DNA from: Acidimicrobiia bacterium
Lineage (GTDB): Bacteria > Actinomycetota > Acidimicrobiia > IMCC26256 > JAOSJM01
DNA: 64,000 nt
Direction: 5' to 3'
NCBI GenBank assembly: GCA_027494165.1
Contig: JAOSJM010000006.1
Span: 62,001-126,000, forward strand
The notes under the pieces were generated by a model that saw nothing but the letters and a program-made list of their open reading frames with translations, was not told the DNA's origin and ran no database searches. Below are positions 50,511-59,393 of this stretch, in pieces (the first letter of the stretch is position 1; every line of letters begins with the position of its first letter). A program made the position numbers and the translations under genes.

Positions 50511-51311
50511 TCAGGGCGCCCGGAGCCGGTCGACCAGGAGGGTCTGGACGGCCCGGCCGACCCGTCCGCGCGCGTCGTGGAGCGCGTTCTCCGCCATGCC
50601 CACGCCGTTGGGCTCGACCCAGGTGCGGGCGTCGAGGCACAGCCACTCCCCCTCGGGGCGCCGATGGAGCTCGAGGGTGATGTCGGGGTTGATGTAGAGG
50701 TACGAGTCGAAGGGCAGGACGGAGCTCAGCCCGTTGCCGAAGTCCGAGAAGGCCCCGGCCCGCACCAGTGGCGAGGTCTCCTCCCCGGCGACGATCGGGC
50801 GGCGGAGGCGGAACCAGCAGGTGGCCGGACCCGGCTCGCCGAAGCTCCCCACCACCGCCCGGGGCTCGATCACCGAGTGGAACCCGATCGGGAGCCCCTC
50901 GAGCGGATGGATCTCCGGCAGCCCTTCGGGACCCGGCGGCACGGGCTCCGCGGCGACGGCGTCGTCGGGCAGCTCCACCGGGGCCTCGCGGAGCCGGACC
51001 GCCCGGGCCCGCACCACGGCTTCTCCCCCGGCGAGCAGGGCCAGGTCGACGATCTGCACCCGCTTGCCGGGCCGCAGGACCGTCGCCTCGACCGTGAGGG
51101 GCGACATGGGGACGGGCCGCAGCATGTCGAGGGTGATCCGGGCGACGAAGGTGGCCGGCCCCGGCTCGAACCGCTCGGCGGCCCGGGCGACGAGGGCAGC
51201 CGGTGCCCCGCCGTGCATGGCGTCGGGGTACCAGGGCCCGCGGGCGAGGTCGGTGGGGACGAACCGGTCGCCGTCGGCGTGGAACACGGCGTCGGGCAGC
51301 TCCAGAGCCAT
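50511..51311 (-). CDS. Acyl-CoA thioesterase family protein (double hotdog)
   Basis: A 266-residue intact protein with two hotdog halves, as in TesB-like thioesterases. GPWYPDAMHGGAPAALVARA resembles the first helix and active-site turn, FVARITLDMLRPVPMSPLTV the first sheet, and NPDITLELHRRPEGEWLCLDARTW the second. It probably hydrolyses acyl-CoA esters. Monocistronic. Confidence 0.87.
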   Translation of the reverse strand: MALELPDAVFHADGDRFVPTDLARGPWYPDAMHGGAPAALVARAAERFEPGPATFVARITLDMLRPVPMSPLTVEATVLRPGKRVQIVDLALLAGGEAVVRARAVRLREAPVELPDDAVAAEPVPPGPEGLPEIHPLEGLPIGFHSVIEPRAVVGSFGEPGPATCWFRLRRPIVAGEETSPLVRAGAFSDFGNGLSSVLPFDSYLYINPDITLELHRRPEGEWLCLDARTWVEPNGVGMAENALHDARGRVGRAVQTLLVDRLRAP

Positions 51312-51375
51312 CGGGCGAGCCTACGCGCGCTGTCGCCGGACGCCCCGAAGCGGCCGGGCCGCGCGGCCCGCGCCC

Positions 51376-52143
51376 TCAGCCCATCCGGCAGGCGCAGGAC
51401 GTCCCGAAGCGCCGGGCGACCAGCTCCTTGAGCCCCCCGGGGAATCGCCGCTTCGCGGCGAGGTGCGTCGCGGTCAGCTCCCGCTGGGCCGAGGGGTCAC
51501 CGGCGAGAGCCCGGACGCACCGCTCCGGCTCGGCGTTCGCCAGCGCGAGGATCGCCCCGGCGCAGCCCAGGGGGCCGGCGAACGACAGCACCGCGGACGA
51601 CCCCGTGTAGACCGGCCGGTCCCAGACCTCGAGCTCCTCGAGGAGGCGCTCGGGGTCCCCGGTCGAGTCCTTGATCCCGGCGACGGGCAGGTCGGGGAGC
51701 ACGGCCACGTCGATCCCCGGCGCGGACACCTTGGGGTAGTGGTAGGCGAGCAGGACCCGGCCGGCCGCGACACTGGCGACCGCCTCGTAGTAGGGGCGGG
51801 GGTCGGCGGCGCCGGGCGGGGAGAGGACCAGGAGGGCGTCGGCCCCGTGGTCCACGGCGTCCCGGGTGAGGGAGGCGGCCTGGCGGGCGGACGGAGCCCC
51901 GGTCCCGGCGACGACCGGCACGTCCGCGGGCACCGCCGCCCGCACCGCCTCGACCAGGCGGATCCGCTCCTCGGGCGCGAGCGAGGCCGCCTCGCCGGTC
52001 GTACCGGCCACGACCACGGCGTGCACGCCCGCCTCCACGAGCCGGGACGCGAGGTCGGCCGTGGCGGGAGCGTCGACGTCCCCGGAGTCGTCGAACAGCG
52101 TGACGAGGGCGACCCCGACGCCGGAGAACACCGGTGCGACCAT
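51376..52143 (-). CDS. Dihydrodipicolinate synthase/N-acetylneuraminate lyase family protein
   Basis: A 255-residue class I aldolase of the DapA superfamily. VALVTLFDDSGDVD and VVAGTTGEAASLAPEE give the substrate loop (GTTGE), LLAYHYPKVS contains the catalytic Tyr and AGIKDSTGD the Schiff-base Lys. A C-terminal SCACRMG is unusual. Because it lies away from lysine genes, a catabolic aldolase role is as likely as lysine synthesis. Confidence 0.88.
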   Translation of the reverse strand: MVAPVFSGVGVALVTLFDDSGDVDAPATADLASRLVEAGVHAVVVAGTTGEAASLAPEERIRLVEAVRAAVPADVPVVAGTGAPSARQAASLTRDAVDHGADALLVLSPPGAADPRPYYEAVASVAAGRVLLAYHYPKVSAPGIDVAVLPDLPVAGIKDSTGDPERLLEELEVWDRPVYTGSSAVLSFAGPLGCAGAILALANAEPERCVRALAGDPSAQRELTATHLAAKRRFPGGLKELVARRFGTSCACRMG

Positions 52144-52216
52144 GAGCGCACGCTACCCGGAACCCGAGGCGCCGGTCCGACGTCGAACACCAAGAGGGAC
52201 GAGGAAGGAGACGTCC

Positions 52217-52951
52217 ATGCCGCATCCCCGTACCGCCCACCTCATCGGCGCCGCGACCGTCGCCGCGCTCCTGCTCGCCGGGTGCAGCGACGGCGCGGAG
52301 GAGGCCGTCTCCACGCCGGCCCAGCAGGAGGACGGCTCCGCCGAGGCCGCCACGATCACCGCCCGGGGCGTCGGTCGGGTCACGGGCACGCCCGACACGC
52401 TGACCATGACGATCGGCGTCCAGAGCCGCGCCGCGTCGGCGAGCGAGGCGCTGACCCGCAACGCGGAACGGGCCCGGGCCGTCATCGACACCCTGAAGGG
52501 GGCGGGCGTCGCCGCCGAGGACCTCCAGACCAGCCAGCTCTCGATCTTCCCGACCTTCGACGAGGAGGGGGACATCACCGGCTACGAGGTCACGAACCTC
52601 GTGACGGCCCGGGTGCGCGAGATCGAGCGGGCGGGGGAGATCGTCGACGACGCCGTGGCGGTCGCCGACGACGACGTGAGGGTCCAGGGGATCCAGTTCT
52701 CGATCGAAGACACGGGCCCCCTCGTGGAGCAGGCCCGGTCCCAGGCCGTGGCCGAGGCCCGGACCCAGGCCGAGCAGCTCGCCACGGCGGCCGGCGTCGA
52801 GCTCGGCGCGGTCCGGTCGATCGAGGAGACCGAGAGCCCCGCGCCGATCCCCACCCGGCTCCGGGTCGACGAGGCCGCGGAGGCCGTACCCATCGAACCG
52901 GGCAGCCAGGAGCTGACCGTCTCCGTCGAGGTCGTCTTCGAGATCGGGTAG
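52217..52951 (+). CDS. SIMPL-domain lipoprotein (DUF541)
   Basis: A 244-residue exported lipoprotein with signal AATVAALLLAGCSDG (lipobox LAGC). The SIMPL domain has ITARGVGRVTGTPDTLTMTI, ARAVIDTLKGAGVAAEDLQT, ISQLSIFPTFDEE-like (TSQLSIFPTF), and QAVAEARTQAEQLATAAGV. Function is not established; relatives are implicated in envelope stress. GGAAGGAG precedes the ATG. Confidence 0.92.
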   Translation: MPHPRTAHLIGAATVAALLLAGCSDGAEEAVSTPAQQEDGSAEAATITARGVGRVTGTPDTLTMTIGVQSRAASASEALTRNAERARAVIDTLKGAGVAAEDLQTSQLSIFPTFDEEGDITGYEVTNLVTARVREIERAGEIVDDAVAVADDDVRVQGIQFSIEDTGPLVEQARSQAVAEARTQAEQLATAAGVELGAVRSIEETESPAPIPTRLRVDEAAEAVPIEPGSQELTVSVEVVFEIG

Positions 52952-52984
52952 CCGTCCGCGCCGACCCGGCGTTACCGTGCGGGG

Positions 52985-53758
52985 ATGAGCGACGTCCTCC
53001 TCGTCGAGACCGCCGACGGCGTCCGCACCCTGACGCTCAACCGCCCCGAGGCGCGCAACGCCCTCAGCAGCGAGCTGCAACGCGTGCTCGCGGAGGCCCT
53101 GTGGGCGGCCGACGAGGACGAGGAGGTGGCCGTCGTCGTCCTCACCGGCACGGACCCGGCCTTCTGCGCCGGTCTCGACCTCCGGGAGCTCGGCAGCACG
53201 GCCGGCAACCTCCGGGGCGCCGGCGACGATGCCCGGTCGAGTCCCTGGGGGGCGCTCTGGAAGGGCACGAAGCCCGTCGTCGGCGCGGTGAACGGCCCGG
53301 CGGTCACGGGCGGCCTGGAGCTGGCCCTGTCGTGCGACTTCCTCGTGGCCTCGGAGCGGGCGACCTTCGCCGACACCCACGCCCGCGTCGGCCTGAGCCC
53401 CGGAGGCGGGATGAGCGTCCTGCTCCCCCAGGCCGTCGGCCTGCGCAAGGCCCGCGAGATGAGCCTCACCGGGAACTACCTGAGCGCCCGGGAGGCGCTG
53501 AGCTTCGGGCTGGTCAACCACGTGGTGGCCCACGAGGAGCTGCTCCCGACCGCCCGGCGGATCGCGGCCGACGTCGCCGGCAACGACCAGCGCGCGGTCC
53601 GGCACCTCAAGGCGCTCTACGACCGCGGCTGGAAGGTCACCGGCGCCGAGGCCGTCGAGCTGGAGCTCGAGCACTTCCGCAACTGGAGCTTCGAGCCGGC
53701 CGAGATCGAGCGGCGACGGGCCGGGATCGTCGAGCGGGGTCGCTCCCAGACCGGCTAG
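52985..53758 (+). CDS. Enoyl-CoA hydratase/isomerase family protein
   Basis: An intact 257-residue crotonase. NRPEARNALSSELQRVLAEAL, AFCAGLDLRELG (first oxyanion strand) and AVTGGLELALSCDFLVASE (second) are clear. GLSPGGGMSVLLPQAVGLRKAREM follows. Residue patterns fit an enoyl-CoA hydratase of beta-oxidation. It starts 33 bp after the SIMPL gene and may be co-transcribed. Confidence 0.92.
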   Translation: MSDVLLVETADGVRTLTLNRPEARNALSSELQRVLAEALWAADEDEEVAVVVLTGTDPAFCAGLDLRELGSTAGNLRGAGDDARSSPWGALWKGTKPVVGAVNGPAVTGGLELALSCDFLVASERATFADTHARVGLSPGGGMSVLLPQAVGLRKAREMSLTGNYLSAREALSFGLVNHVVAHEELLPTARRIAADVAGNDQRAVRHLKALYDRGWKVTGAEAVELELEHFRNWSFEPAEIERRRAGIVERGRSQTG

Positions 53759-53914
53759 ACGTCCGCCACCCGGCCGCCGGTACCGCAGCCCGCGCACCCC
53801 GGCGAGCGCGGTCGCCTCCCATGCCCCCGTCCCGTCGCGGGACCACGTAGCGTTGGCCGGGGCACGTGACGTCGTCCGGCAACACGGCACCCCTCGATCG
53901 GCCGCCGAGAACCC

Positions 53915-55342
53915 ATGCTGTTCCCCACCGTCACGTTCGCCCTCTTCTTCCTGGTGGTCCTGCCCACCAGCTGGCTCCTCATGCCCAGACCCGCCCGGTG
54001 GCGGATCTTCATGCTCGGGGCGAGCTACTTCTTCTACGGCTACTGGAACTGGCGGTTCGTCGGCCTGCTCGTCGCCTCCACGGTCTGGAACCAGGCCTTC
54101 GCCGTCCTGATCCACCGCAGCGGCCCCGAGACCGCACGCCGGTCCCTCCTGGGCCTTGCCGTCGCCGGCAACCTCGCGACGCTCGGCTACTTCAAGTACT
54201 CCGACTTCTTCGTGAGCTCGGCCCAGAACCTGCTGGAGCAGCTCGGGATCGGGATCTCGCCCCGGATCGTCACCGTCACCCTCCCGGTGGGGATCTCCTT
54301 CTTCACCTTCCAGGCCCTCAGCTACGTGATCGACGTCTTCCGGCGCCAGATCGAGCCGGTGGGGCTCGTGAAGTTCGCCGTCTACCTCTCGTTCTTCCCC
54401 CAGCTCGTCGCCGGCCCGATCGTCCGCGCGGCCGAGCTCCTCCCCCAGCTCCGCGAGCGCCACGACCCCCGCCGGGTCGACGCGAGCCGGGCCTTCTGGC
54501 TGATCGCCGCGGGCCTCTTCAAGAAGGTCGTCCTGGCCAACTTCCTCGCCACCGCCATCGTCGACCGGGTCTTCGCCACCCCCGGGCAGCGCTCCTCCCT
54601 CGAGGTGCTCGTCGGCGTCTACGGGTACGCGGTGCAGATCTACGCCGACTTCAGCGGGTACACCGACATCGCCATCGGCCTCGCTCTGCTCATGGGCTTC
54701 CGCTTCCCCCAGAACTTCGACGGCCCGTACACGGCGACGTCCATCCAGGACTTCTGGCGGCGATGGCACATGACCCTGTCGCGCTGGCTGCGCGACTACC
54801 TCTACGTCCCCCTCGGGGGGAACCGGCACGGGCGGGGCCGGACCTACCGGAACCTCATGATCACGATGGTCCTGGGCGGACTGTGGCACGGTGCCGCCTG
54901 GACCTTCGTGGCCTGGGGCGCGCTCCACGGCGGCCTGCAGGCCTTCGAGCACTGGCGGCGCGAGCTGCGGGCGGCCCGTGGGATGCCACCGCCGCCCGAC
55001 ACCCCGGGGCGGCGGGCCCTCCGGCGGCTCGTCACCTTCCACCTGGTCTGCCTCGGGTGGGTGTTCTTCCGGGCCGAGTCGTTCGCCAACGCCCGGGCCG
55101 TGCTCGGCCGGCTGGTGTCGGGCTGGGGCGAGCCCTCACCGGCCGTCACCCGGTCGGTGCTCCTGGCCGTCCTCGTCGGCATCGGCGCCCAGTACGTCTC
55201 CGGGGCGACGGTGGAGCGGGCCATCGCCGCCTTCTCCCGCCTCCGTCCCGTCGCCCAGGGCGTCGCCCTCGGCTTCGCCCTCCTGCTCATCGACACCCTG
55301 GGACCCCAGGGCGTCGCGCCGTTCATCTACTTCCAGTTCTGA
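53915..55342 (+). CDS. MBOAT family O-acyltransferase (AlgI/DltB-like)
   Basis: A 475-residue multi-TM acyltransferase. LGASYFFYGYWNWRFVGLL, FKYSDFF, LPVGISFFTFQALSYVIDVFR, FFPQLVAGPIVRA and DFSGYTDIAIGLALLMGF are AlgI landmarks. The catalytic His is in LGGLWHGAAWTFVAWG. It moves acyl groups across the membrane to surface polysaccharide. The neighbouring SGNH gene would be the partner esterase/transferase, as in AlgI-AlgJ/X systems. Confidence 0.95.
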   Translation: MLFPTVTFALFFLVVLPTSWLLMPRPARWRIFMLGASYFFYGYWNWRFVGLLVASTVWNQAFAVLIHRSGPETARRSLLGLAVAGNLATLGYFKYSDFFVSSAQNLLEQLGIGISPRIVTVTLPVGISFFTFQALSYVIDVFRRQIEPVGLVKFAVYLSFFPQLVAGPIVRAAELLPQLRERHDPRRVDASRAFWLIAAGLFKKVVLANFLATAIVDRVFATPGQRSSLEVLVGVYGYAVQIYADFSGYTDIAIGLALLMGFRFPQNFDGPYTATSIQDFWRRWHMTLSRWLRDYLYVPLGGNRHGRGRTYRNLMITMVLGGLWHGAAWTFVAWGALHGGLQAFEHWRRELRAARGMPPPPDTPGRRALRRLVTFHLVCLGWVFFRAESFANARAVLGRLVSGWGEPSPAVTRSVLLAVLVGIGAQYVSGATVERAIAAFSRLRPVAQGVALGFALLLIDTLGPQGVAPFIYFQF

Positions 55343-55450
55343 CCGCGCTGATCCAGCCGTGACCACGACCCGACCCGTCCGCCCGCCGCACCCGGCCCCC
55401 GGCCGCCGGCCCGTCACGCCCCGAGCCCGGCCCCCGCCCGGGTCCGCCCC

Positions 55451-56578
55451 ATGGCCGCCGGCCACGCCATCCTCACGATGATCGTCGCCCTGCTCGTCGG
55501 AGCCCTGCTCAACGCCCCCGGACTCCACAAGACGGCGAAGAACCAGGACCGGGGGACCCTGAGGCAGCGCAGCGCCGTCGTGCTCGCCGGCGCGCTCGAC
55601 CGGGTCAGCCACCTCCTCCACACCGACCGGCCCCGCCAGCTCATCCTCGACGCCCTGGGTCGCGAGGACGTGGACGACATCGTCCTCACCCTGCCCGACC
55701 CCACCACGCCCTCGACCACGGCTCCACCGGCCGAGGGTCCGACCGAGACCACCGCGCCCCCCGCCGAAGCCCGTCCCGTGATGACCCCGGAGCAGCCGCT
55801 GCGGATGTGGATCGCCGGGGACTCGCTCGCCCAGACGCCGGGTGAGTCGCTGACCAACATGGCCGGCGACACCAAGGTCATCGACGTGCTCGGCCCCGTC
55901 GACGCCCGGGTCTCCACCGGGCTGGGACGGCCCGACGTGTTCAACTGGGCCCAGCACGTCCAGGAGGAGACGGCCCGGCTCGACCCCCACGTCGTCGTGC
56001 TCACCTTCGGCGCCAACGACGACCACGGCTACATGACCGGCGTACCCGAGGGGACCGAGATCGGCGCCTTCGGGAGCGAGTCCTGGGTGGCCGAGTACCG
56101 CCGGCGCGTGGGCGGCCTGATGGACCAGGTCATCGGCGAGGGGCGCACGGTGATCTGGGTCGGGATCCCCGCCGTGCGCAACGAGGAGCAGAGCGAGCGC
56201 TTCGACCTCCTGAACGGGATCTACCGGGAGGAGGCCGCGGCCCGGGCCGGCGACGTGCTGTTCGTGGACGCCTGGCCGCTCCTGCTCGACGCCGAGGGGC
56301 GCTACGCCGACTACCTCCCCAACGACGAGGGGCAGCTCGTGCAGGTCCGGGCGCCCGACGGCGTCCACTTCACCCGGGCCGGAGGCAACATCATCGCGGC
56401 CGCCGCGATGCGCCAGGTCGAGACGAGGTGGGACGTGCGGTCCTGGGGAGCGTCGCCGACCACCGCCCCCTCGACGACGACCCCTCCGAGCACCACGACC
56501 GTTCCCACGACCTCGCCTCCGGTCGAGAGCACGATCCCCCCGGCGACGGGCCCGACGCCCTCCGCCGCCCCGGGCTGA
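55451..56578 (+). CDS. SGNH-family (AlgX/DHHW-like) exported hydrolase or acetyltransferase
   Basis: About 375 residues. A hydrophobic anchor (AILTMIVALLVGALLNA) is followed by a Thr/Pro-rich linker. The SGNH domain has block I MWIAGDSLAQTPGESL (Ser in GDSL), block III LTFGANDDHGY (Asn), and a C-terminal DGVHFTRAGG (Asp and His). It likely acts on the extracytoplasmic polysaccharide acylated by the MBOAT protein. ATG 55451 is used; a GTG at 55359 in another frame could be the true start if a base is missing. Confidence 0.87.
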   Translation: MAAGHAILTMIVALLVGALLNAPGLHKTAKNQDRGTLRQRSAVVLAGALDRVSHLLHTDRPRQLILDALGREDVDDIVLTLPDPTTPSTTAPPAEGPTETTAPPAEARPVMTPEQPLRMWIAGDSLAQTPGESLTNMAGDTKVIDVLGPVDARVSTGLGRPDVFNWAQHVQEETARLDPHVVVLTFGANDDHGYMTGVPEGTEIGAFGSESWVAEYRRRVGGLMDQVIGEGRTVIWVGIPAVRNEEQSERFDLLNGIYREEAAARAGDVLFVDAWPLLLDAEGRYADYLPNDEGQLVQVRAPDGVHFTRAGGNIIAAAAMRQVETRWDVRSWGASPTTAPSTTTPPSTTTVPTTSPPVESTIPPATGPTPSAAPG

Positions 56579-56625
56579 GCGGGGCCGGCTGCCGGCTCGA
56601 TGGGGCCCGGCGATAGCGTGAGGTC

Positions 56626-57819
56626 ATGGACCTCACGCCCCTGATCCAGCCCGCCGACTCCAAGCTCCTCGTCGTCCTCATGGACGGCCTCGGCGGCTAC
56701 GCCGACGCGGAGCACGGCAGCGAGCTCGAGGAGGCGACCACCCCGAACCTCGACCTCCTCGCCCACGAGGGCGTCACCGGACTGGCCGACCCCGTCGGGC
56801 CGGGGATCACGCCGGGATCGGGCCCGGGGCACCTGGGCCTGTTCGGCTACGACCCCGAGGCGTTCGAGCTGGGGCGCGGCGCCCTCTCCGCCGCCGGGCT
56901 CGAGTTCGAGCTCCGGGCGGGCGACGTGGCCGCGCGCGGCAACCTCTGCACGCTCGCCGCCGACGGGACCGTCGCCGACCGCCGGGCCGGCCGGGTCGCC
57001 GACGACGAGGCCCGCGGGATCGTCGACCGTCTCCAGGACGGTGTGCGCCTCGACGGCGTCGAGGTGTTCTTCCGGCACGAGCGCGAGCACCGGGTCCTCG
57101 TGGTGCTCCGGGGGCCGGGCCTCGACCCGGCCGTCGGGGACACCGACCCCCAGCGCACCGGCGTCCCCCCGCTCGCGCCCGAGCCCGCCGTCCCCGAGGC
57201 GAAGCGCACCGCCGAGCTGGTCCAGGACCTCTCCGACCAGGTGTCGGCCCTGCTCGCCGGCGAGCCCCGTGCCAACGGCCTGCTCCTGCGGGGCTTCGAC
57301 ACCCACCGGGAGCTCCCGAGCTTCGGCGACCGCTACGGGCTGCGGGCGGCCGCCGTCGCCATCTACCCGATGTACCGGGGCATCGCGCGCCTCCTCGGGA
57401 TGGACGTGCTCGGCCGCCCCTCCGACCTGGGCGAGCAGTTCGCCACCCTGCGCGACGCCTGGGCAGACCACGACTACTTCTTCGTCCACCACAAGCGGAC
57501 CGACTCGGCTGGCGAGGACGGAGACCGGGCCCGGAAGATCGCGGCCATCGAGGAGCTCGACGCCGTCGTCCCCGATCTGCGCGCGCTGAGCCCCGACGTG
57601 ATCCTCGTCACCGGCGACCACTCCACGCCCAGCCAGCTCGCCGCGCACTCCTGGCACCCCGTACCCGTCGTGCTGTGGAGCGAGCGCTGCGGCCGCGACG
57701 ACGTCGACCGGTTCGGGGAGCGGTGGTGCCTGCGGGGAGGCCTCGGCCTGCGGCCCATGAAGCACCTCATGGCGATCATGCTCGCCAACGCCGGACGGCT
57801 CCAGAAGTACGGGGCCTGA
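56626..57819 (+). CDS. apgM: 2,3-bisphosphoglycerate-independent phosphoglycerate mutase, archaeal type
   Basis: An intact 397-residue alkaline-phosphatase-fold mutase that interconverts 3- and 2-phosphoglycerate. LLVVLMDGLGGYAD opens it, TPNLDLLAHEGVTGLADPVGPG follows, and GSGPGHLGLFGYDP carries the phosphorylated Ser; YFFVHHKRTDSAGEDGD and VTGDHSTPS hold metal ligands. This is the archaeal iPGM (aPGAM) branch. The next gene upstream on the same strand is the SGNH gene. Confidence 0.92.
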   Translation: MDLTPLIQPADSKLLVVLMDGLGGYADAEHGSELEEATTPNLDLLAHEGVTGLADPVGPGITPGSGPGHLGLFGYDPEAFELGRGALSAAGLEFELRAGDVAARGNLCTLAADGTVADRRAGRVADDEARGIVDRLQDGVRLDGVEVFFRHEREHRVLVVLRGPGLDPAVGDTDPQRTGVPPLAPEPAVPEAKRTAELVQDLSDQVSALLAGEPRANGLLLRGFDTHRELPSFGDRYGLRAAAVAIYPMYRGIARLLGMDVLGRPSDLGEQFATLRDAWADHDYFFVHHKRTDSAGEDGDRARKIAAIEELDAVVPDLRALSPDVILVTGDHSTPSQLAAHSWHPVPVVLWSERCGRDDVDRFGERWCLRGGLGLRPMKHLMAIMLANAGRLQKYGA

Positions 57820-57837
57820 CCCGGGCCCCTCCCTGCT

Positions 57838-57882
57838 CCCGGGTGTCCTGAGCCCCGCTCGGCGACGGTATCGGCACCCGAG
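57838..57882. repeat. 45-bp palindromic element, copy 8
   Basis: Left arm CCCGGGTGTCCTGAGC, centre CCCGCTCGGCGAC, right arm GGTATCGGCACCCGAG. It starts 18 bp after the apgM stop. Confidence 0.85.
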
Positions 57883-58011
57883 ACGGACGAACGAGCCGGG
57901 TGGACGCCCCCGCCGGCCCGATTCGGGCCACGCACGCGGCCCCGACGAGTTCACCGGTTCGTAAGGCCGACCGGGACCCGGGACCGCGCGAGCGCCCGTA
58001 TCCTCGGGACC

Positions 58012-58716
58012 GTGGACGGGGGGACGCCGGTGGGCCGGCGCGTGTTCCTGGGCCTCCTCGCCCTCGGCGCGGCCGGCGTGGCGTGGGGCTCCCGGGCCCA
58101 GGACTGGCTCGAGCGGACCCTCGCGCCCGTGGTGGCCCGCGACGGCACGGGGCTCTCGTCCTTCCTCCCCGTCGGGCGGTTCCGGATCTACACGGTGACC
58201 GGGACGCTGCCGAAGCGGAGCCCCCAGGAGTACCGGCTCCGCGTGGGTGGCCTCGTCGACACGCCGCTCGACCTCGGCTACGGCGACCTCCTGGCCATGC
58301 GCCCCACCGGCCTGACCCGGGACTTCCAGTGCGTGACCGGCTGGCGCGTCTCCGACGTCCGCTGGCGGGGCGTGCTCCTGTCCGACCTGCTCGACCGGGC
58401 CGGGGTGGGGCCGGGCGCGACCGCCCTGCGGTTCCTCTCGTTCGACGGCGTCTACACCGAGAGCCTCACCCTGGAGCAGGCCCGCCGCGACGACGTGCTC
58501 GTGGCCTACGAGATGGAGGGTGACCCGATCTCCACCGCCCACGGAGGGCCCGCCCGCCTGCTCGTGGCCCCGATGTACGGGTACAAGTCGCTGAAGTGGC
58601 TGGAGGAGATCGAGGTCACCGACGAGGTCGTCCCCGGGTACTGGGAGCGGCTCGGTTACGACGTCGACGCCTGGGTGGGCGGCTCGAACGGACGCGACGA
58701 TGACCCCGCCACCTGA
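58012..58716 (+). CDS. Molybdopterin-dependent oxidoreductase (sulfite-oxidase/YedY fold), Tat-exported
   Basis: A 234-residue protein. A Tat-like signal (GRRVFLGLLALGAAGVAWG) directs folded export. The Mo-cofactor domain follows, with FRIYTVTGTLPKRSPQEYRL, RDFQCVTGW (the Cys ligand of Mo) and HGGPARLLVAPMYGYKSLKWL. It may reduce sulfoxides or similar substrates. The following cytochrome b gene overlaps by 17 bp and is probably its electron donor. GTG 58012 start. Confidence 0.9.
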   Translation: MDGGTPVGRRVFLGLLALGAAGVAWGSRAQDWLERTLAPVVARDGTGLSSFLPVGRFRIYTVTGTLPKRSPQEYRLRVGGLVDTPLDLGYGDLLAMRPTGLTRDFQCVTGWRVSDVRWRGVLLSDLLDRAGVGPGATALRFLSFDGVYTESLTLEQARRDDVLVAYEMEGDPISTAHGGPARLLVAPMYGYKSLKWLEEIEVTDEVVPGYWERLGYDVDAWVGGSNGRDDDPAT

Positions 58717-59383
58717 GCGTCCGTCCCCCGAGCCTCCGCCGCTGCTGCGCTTCGACCGGGTCGAGCGGGCCGTCCACTGGGCCAACGCCCTCCTGTTCCT
58801 CACCCTCATGGTCACCGGGGCCGTGCTCTACGTCGGCCCGCTCTCGGCCGCCGTCGGCCACCGCGTCCTCGTGCGCACCGTCCACGTCTGGTCCGGGCTG
58901 GCCCTGCCGGTCCCGTTCGTGATGGGCCTCGCCGGTCGCCACGGGGCCCGCCTCCGCGAGGACCTGCGCCGGCTCGACCGTTGGTCCCGCAGCGACTTCC
59001 GCTGGCTGCGCCGGCGCCACCGGCCCTCGGCCCGGCTGGGCAAGTTCAACCCGGGCCAGAAGCTCAACGCCGCCTTCCTCGCCGGCGCCGCGGTGGTCAT
59101 GCTGGGCACCGGCTCGATCATGCACTGGTTCGAGCCGTTCCCCGACGCCTGGCGCACCGGGGCCACCTTCGTGCACGACTGGTTCGCCTTCGGTGTGTGG
59201 CTGGCCGTGTCGGGCCACGTCCTGCTGGCCCTCGCCGACCCGGAGGCCATGCGGGGGATGACCCGGGGCCGCGTGTCGGCCCGGTGGGCCCGCCTCCACC
59301 GGCCGCGCTGGTACGAGGAGGTGACCGGAGAGCCCGCCGAACGGGTGGCGGCTCGGTCCGGTCCGGGCGGCCCGTATCGGTAG
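58700..59383 (+). CDS. Cytochrome b/b6 domain membrane protein
   Basis: A 227-residue protein with four TM helices. Paired His residues suited to heme b ligation occur in ERAVHWANALLFL, VRTVHVWSGLALPV, TFVHDWFAFGVWL and SGHVLLAL. It resembles cytochrome b561/formate dehydrogenase gamma subunits. It would pass quinol electrons to the overlapping molybdoenzyme, analogous to MsrQ with MsrP. Confidence 0.9.
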   Translation: MTPPPERPSPEPPPLLRFDRVERAVHWANALLFLTLMVTGAVLYVGPLSAAVGHRVLVRTVHVWSGLALPVPFVMGLAGRHGARLREDLRRLDRWSRSDFRWLRRRHRPSARLGKFNPGQKLNAAFLAGAAVVMLGTGSIMHWFEPFPDAWRTGATFVHDWFAFGVWLAVSGHVLLALADPEAMRGMTRGRVSARWARLHRPRWYEEVTGEPAERVAARSGPGGPYR

Positions 59384-59393
59384 TCTCGGGTCC

